A stretch of 64,000 bases of DNA, from NCBI RefSeq assembly GCF_001898575.1, contig NZ_MKUD01000018.1:1-64000 (forward strand). The letters are read 5' to 3'. Shown one piece after another: positions 60,678 through 64,000 of this stretch (position 1 is its first letter; every line of letters begins with the position of its first letter). The position numbers and the translations under genes were made by a program. This DNA comes from Spirosoma sp. 48-14. GTDB lineage: Bacteria; Bacteroidota; Bacteroidia; Cytophagales; Spirosomataceae. The notes beneath the pieces were generated by a model. It ran no database searches, was not told the origin of the DNA, and was given only the letters and a program-made list of their open reading frames with translations.

Positions 60678-61072
60678 AGTTTCGATTAGTAGGTTATCTA
60701 TTACTATGCTTTTTCTATGCCATATATATCAGCAACTTAACATACTTCTATAAAAGCAAAACCAAATACCTATCTATCAGATGTTTAGTATTCTTCACAT
60801 GCTTTTTTTTTATATTTCTTCTCGACTCTTGTTCACTCTGTCTACAGTTCATTTGTGGAAGTTTGTGTAAAATTTTACTCAATTAATTCCACAAAAAAAC
60901 CAGCTTTTGTAGAAAGCTGGTTTTTTCTTTCGGTGAACCTCTTTTACCTTTCGTTTATTCGGCCTGAAGTTGTCTGCTCTCAGGGAATGTAAAGGAGCAA
61001 TCAAGCCAGAAAATTATAGGTCAAACAGATTCAATAGATACGAAACGATCAATATCTCTGTAGATACCAATT
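60678..61072. promoter_or_regulatory. gap with TTTGTGGAA inverted repeat and bidirectional terminator
   Basis: TTTGTGGAA (60852-60860) and TTCCACAAA (60887-60895) form an inverted pair with a 26-nt interval, the same half site as at 54948-54967. A terminator (10-bp stem 60898-60907 with 60913-60922, T run after and A run before) follows. A plus-strand open frame at 60970-61152 has no coding signs. Confidence 0.5.
60898..60928. terminator. bidirectional intrinsic terminator
   Basis: A 10-bp stem (60898-60907 with 60913-60922) with a 5-nt loop, preceded by A residues and followed by six T residues. On the minus strand it lies about 150 nt past the stop of the kinase at 61073. Confidence 0.8.
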
Positions 61073-62551
61073 TTATTTGGGGAAATAGAGCCGAAAGGTC
61101 GTGCCTTTGCCCTCCTGACTTTCGACCTCGATTGATCCTTTATGGCTATTGATAATGTTTTGAGTAGCCGTTAAGCCCAGGCCCATTCCTCCCGATTTTC
61201 CGGTAAAAAACGGATCAAATAACCGCTGCCGCACTGATTCACTGATTCCCTCTCCGTTGTCGCTCACTTCTACATATACCCGACTATTATCGGTACAGCC
61301 AGTCCTGACGACCAAAACACCTTTCCCTTCTTCCATGGCTTCCACCGCGTTAACCAGAATATTGAGGAGCGCTGTTTTTACCTGATCCCTATCGAGCAAG
61401 GCCGAGCAATCGTCGGTCGAAAAATGAGTTTCGAGCCGCATACGTTTCAACTTGATGCGGTCGCTAATCAGTTGAATGGTTTCCCGAACGACCGGATTGA
61501 AATCCTGCTTTTTACGATCCAGGTCACGCGGTTTAGATGAATTAAGCATTTCTGTAATAAGCTGCCCAATTCGGTCGACATTACGCTCGATAATATCAGT
61601 GAACATGGTGATAAACTCACTATCCGTATCCAGTTCATCTTTGAGTTGCTCCAGAGCCAGACTCAGATTCGTCAGCGGATTACGAACTTCATGCGCAATA
61701 CTTCGGGCGATTTTGCCGGTCATACTCAACTTTTCAGCCAGAATAAGATCCTGTTGAGCGCGTTTCTGATCGGTGATGTCTCGTACAATCCCCTGATACC
61801 ATTCAGGATGCCCAATCACATCTTCAACGGCCCAGACCGAAATCTGGCAAATTCGCTTGCGGCCATTTCGGTGAATAAGCGTGGTTTCGAAGTCTTTGAT
61901 CTGTCCATGCTCGCGTACGTTAAAACGTAGATTACGGAGTTGGTTAAGATCGGCAAAAAGGCGGGCTGGATTTAGATGAATAAGTTCATCACGGCTATAG
62001 CCTAACAGGCGCTCGACGGATGAATTGGCATCCTGAAAGCGCATTTCATCATTTGCCACAAAGATGGCGTCGATCGATCGCTCAAACAGGGTCCGATACT
62101 TATTTTCCTTTTGAACCAGTTCGGCCAGAACACTAGCCTGCCGGAGGGCATACCGAATGCTTCGCCCTAACAGTTGAGCGTCGATACGACCTTTTACCAG
62201 ATAATCGGCAGCTCCCAGTTCTAAAGCCGACTGGTCGACTGTAAGATCGTCCTGACCAGTCAGCAGAATCATAGGAGCGCGACATCCCATCTGAAACGCT
62301 TCCTGAATCAAATCGATACCCGTATAATGGCCCAGCCGATAATCGACCAGATACACATCATGCTGGTCATTATCAATAGCAGCCAGCGCCCTATCGTAAC
62401 TATCGACCCAATCAAGCTTAATCGATGCATTTTCCTTGGCCGAAACCAGGGCTTTTGTCAACAGGTAATCATCTTCGTCGTCTTCAATCAGAAGCACGCG
62501 AATGATTTCTTTTTTCTCATTAACATTGAGCGTGGCTGGCGCAGTAATCAT
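61073..62551 (-). CDS. receiver-PAS-histidine kinase hybrid
   Basis: A 492-residue cytosolic protein. An N-terminal receiver (about 18-135) has IEDDEDD and the phosphorylation site D70 in VYLVDYRLGHYTG. A PAS domain follows (about 150-270, FERSIDAIFVANDEMRFQDANSSVERLLGYSRDE). The HisKA domain carries the acceptor His in SIAHEVRNPLTNLS (about 291), then HATPase (VEVSDNGEGISESV, GGMGLGLTATQNI). Such inverted hybrids take phosphate from another kinase and act on their own or relay further. It is 72 nt downstream of a single-domain response regulator on the same strand, so the two are probably a phosphorelay. Confidence 0.88.
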   Translation of the reverse strand: MITAPATLNVNEKKEIIRVLLIEDDEDDYLLTKALVSAKENASIKLDWVDSYDRALAAIDNDQHDVYLVDYRLGHYTGIDLIQEAFQMGCRAPMILLTGQDDLTVDQSALELGAADYLVKGRIDAQLLGRSIRYALRQASVLAELVQKENKYRTLFERSIDAIFVANDEMRFQDANSSVERLLGYSRDELIHLNPARLFADLNQLRNLRFNVREHGQIKDFETTLIHRNGRKRICQISVWAVEDVIGHPEWYQGIVRDITDQKRAQQDLILAEKLSMTGKIARSIAHEVRNPLTNLSLALEQLKDELDTDSEFITMFTDIIERNVDRIGQLITEMLNSSKPRDLDRKKQDFNPVVRETIQLISDRIKLKRMRLETHFSTDDCSALLDRDQVKTALLNILVNAVEAMEEGKGVLVVRTGCTDNSRVYVEVSDNGEGISESVRQRLFDPFFTGKSGGMGLGLTATQNIINSHKGSIEVESQEGKGTTFRLYFPK

Positions 62552-62623
62552 AACAAATACAGAAAATTGTAAGCAACAAACAGTTAAGAACCAGACGCCA
62601 GGACACGTCCTGTTTTCAACCAG

Positions 62624-63043
62624 TTATGGCAATTTGACGGTATCCATCCAATACGTTTTCAAAGCCCCTACCATTTCAACCAATCGATTAAAATTGAATG
62701 GCTTTGTCACAAACGAATTCACTCCCAGATTATACGTTTTAAGTACATCCTCGTCGGCAGTTGATGTGGTCATCACAACAACGGGCAATCGGCGAAGTTT
62801 AGGATCATCTTTTATCTCACTCAAGGCCTGAAAACCATTTTTACGGGGCATATTCAGGTCAAGAATTAGCAAATTGGGCCAGGGAGCATTTTTTTCGTTG
62901 TATCGCCCTTCCCGACGCAGATATTCCATCAATTCTTCTCCATCTTCAACGAACTGAATAGTATGCACATAACCACTCTGACGAAGCGCCTTATCCATAA
63001 ACAGGCGATCGTCTGTGTCGTCATCAGCTATCAAAATCGTCAT
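62624..63043 (-). CDS. CheY-like single-domain response regulator
   Basis: A 139-residue receiver domain from the ATG at 63043; an ATG at 63064 would add 7 residues. The acidic cluster is IADDDTDD, the phosphate acceptor is D62 in LLILDLNMPRKNG, and FVTKPFNFNRL carries the conserved Lys. The long loop between beta strands 2 and 3 (EYLRREGRYNEKNAPWPN) is typical of the Rcp1-type regulators that pair with light- or PAS-type kinases. It precedes the hybrid kinase on the same strand. Confidence 0.88.
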   Translation of the reverse strand: MTILIADDDTDDRLFMDKALRQSGYVHTIQFVEDGEELMEYLRREGRYNEKNAPWPNLLILDLNMPRKNGFQALSEIKDDPKLRRLPVVVMTTSTADEDVLKTYNLGVNSFVTKPFNFNRLVEMVGALKTYWMDTVKLP

Positions 63044-63563
63044 GGATGTAGGTTTACGGTGCATATAGATCTTAAAAGTTACGGCTGTTAATGCTGATAG
63101 GTTTAGTCGGAGCTAAAATTACCAGGAAAGGCGTTCGCTAAATTTTATAAATAACGTGGTTTTGTTATTTTCCAGAAGCTAACCCTACATTCAAAATTAC
63201 TCAAAAACATCAACTTTTTTAGTAGCACCGGATCATAAAATCGAATATACTTATTTTGGTTACGAATAAACCTATTAAATAATCATATTTAAAATTATTA
63301 ACTGTTTCTTTCATCAACATTGCATAAAACAACGTCTGTTTCCTTGTATTTAATTTGAATGGGGGATTCTACAGCTTGGGGAAATATTTCCCCAAGTTCT
63401 TCTATAAATGGCTAGATAGCCCTACCAGAACGTTAGTAATAACTATTTCATTTTTAATAAGATACCCCTGTTTCGGGCAGCTAATTCTATTTTGGCACGA
63501 ATTTGCGTCCCTGTGCGGCATAGATCAGGACCAATCATACCCTGTTCTGCCCACAAAATCGTT
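63044..63563. promoter_or_regulatory. gap with 22-bp perfect palindrome upstream of the PorT-type gene
   Basis: CTTGGGGAAATATTTCCCCAAG at 63375-63396 is a perfect palindrome (11-bp arms, no loop). No exact -7 element is visible. The open frame at 63355-63567 is not coding: it runs over the true start of the next gene and has no recognisable features. Confidence 0.5.
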
Positions 63564-64000
63564 ATGAAAAAGTCAGTAAAAATTCTTCTCGCCACCGCCA
63601 TTCTGACGGGAAGCTTCTCTATGTTACAATCAAACCATGCTGCTGCACAAGGAATTACCCGTGTTGGTTTGAAAGGAGGCTTAAATGCTAGTTCACTATT
63701 TTACGACAGTCAGGGAGTAAGCGACAAAAACGAGCGTATAGGCTTCCATGTCGGTGTATTCGCTCAAGCTCCAGTTGGTGAGTTTTTTGCCATCCAGCCC
63801 GAATTATTGTATATGACAAAGGGAGCTTCGGCAACTTATAATGTATTAGGCTTCACAGGAAAAAACACCTTCAAACTAAATTACGCTGAACTGCCCGTTT
63901 TGGCGACATTTAAATTAGGCCAAGCTGTTGAACTGCAGGCTGGTCCTTATGTGTCGTATTTGCTTAATTCAAACATTAACTCAAACGGCGATTTCGGAAC
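63564..64000 (+). CDS. PorT-type outer-membrane beta-barrel protein, 3' truncated by window end
   Basis: The first 145 codons of a plus-strand gene that runs off the window. The ATG at 63564 has the CGTT-ATG context of the stress cluster. A signal peptide (VKILLATAILTGSFSML, cut near HAAAQG) precedes strands typical of the PorT/outer-membrane beta-barrel family: VGLKGGLNASSLFYDSQG, GFHVGVFAQAPVGEFFAIQPELLYMTKGAS, LNYAELPVLATFKLGQAVELQAGPYVSYL. It should be an outer-membrane protein of unknown ligand. The palindrome at 63375-63396 lies 168 nt upstream. Confidence 0.82.
   Translation, partial: MKKSVKILLATAILTGSFSMLQSNHAAAQGITRVGLKGGLNASSLFYDSQGVSDKNERIGFHVGVFAQAPVGEFFAIQPELLYMTKGASATYNVLGFTGKNTFKLNYAELPVLATFKLGQAVELQAGPYVSYLLNSNINSNGDFG

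Noticed and set aside
60970..61152. Plus-strand open frame of 60 codons near the hybrid kinase
   Set aside because: It overlaps the 3' end of the kinase on the other strand and has no recognisable features or promoter.
63355..63567. Plus-strand open frame of 70 codons before the PorT-type gene
   Set aside because: It runs through the palindrome and over the true ATG of the next gene in another frame.

Overview
The window looks like a chromosomal segment of a Bacteroidota bacterium, most likely a Cytophagales member close to Spirosoma. The reasons are gene content (bacillithiol deacetylase, DUF6089-type and PorT-type outer-membrane barrels, a type IX secretion sorting tail, a periplasmic two-component propeller sensor, LytTR regulators, two S9 peptidases), promoters of the Bacteroidota form TTTG-N19-TAnnTTTG, weak or absent Shine-Dalgarno sites, and a tRNA gene without an encoded CCA end. 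I see no phage, plasmid, insertion sequence, CRISPR array or rRNA operon. The genus is an inference from gene style, not from a marker gene.

Layout. 1-5 kb: tRNA-Ala(GGC), a small GIY-YIG protein with a textbook promoter, an NlpC/P60 lipoprotein, Tex, a cold-shock protein and an M23 peptidase. 5-12 kb: an acyltransferase, a CCA-adding enzyme, a divergent Sua5/YrdC protein, an AI-2E-type permease, a nitrilase-like protein without its expected cysteine, and BshB1. 12-18 kb: two divergent LytS-type histidine kinases, one periplasmic-propeller and one GAF, the latter translationally coupled to a LytTR response regulator. 18-25 kb: S9 peptidase, a duplicated beta-rich secreted protein, a DUF3828-like protein and a 911-residue von Willebrand A protein built on an internal duplication. 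25-31 kb: a D-glucarate catabolic operon (aldolase GarL, GntP-type permease, reductase GarR, an exported sugar-acid TIM barrel protein, glucarate dehydratase). 31-36 kb: two barrels, NAD kinase, a CBS protein, an alpha/beta hydrolase overlapping a PabA/TrpG amidotransferase. 36-45 kb: a FAD oxidoreductase, a carboxylesterase divergent from a Nudix-type regulator across a perfect dyad, a membrane HExxH protein, a T9SS cargo protein, OxyR, and ferrochelatase. 46-55 kb: S9 peptidase, retropepsin-like protein, DUF1573 protein, a two-component pair and two lipoproteins. 55-60.7 kb: a stress-type cluster (OmpA lipoprotein-like protein, DUF2945, DUF3140, DUF2383, GlgX, general stress FMN-binding protein, Cys-rich four-helix protein). 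61-64 kb: a receiver-PAS-kinase, a single-domain response regulator and the start of a PorT-type barrel.

The most unusual feature is not a gene. At least sixteen gene borders carry inverted repeats; many have perfect arms of 17 to 37 bp that abut or enter stop codons, and each has a different sequence. Two subfamilies have arms made of degenerate 7-8 nt units. One subfamily brackets a histidine kinase gene, and one of its copies encodes the kinase's last ~28 residues and reaches to within a few bases of the response regulator start. Other leads are a dyad whose two arms contain the -7 elements of two divergent promoters (39128-39164), a 10-bp dyad ahead of the glucarate operon, and a shared start-proximal leader across the stress cluster.
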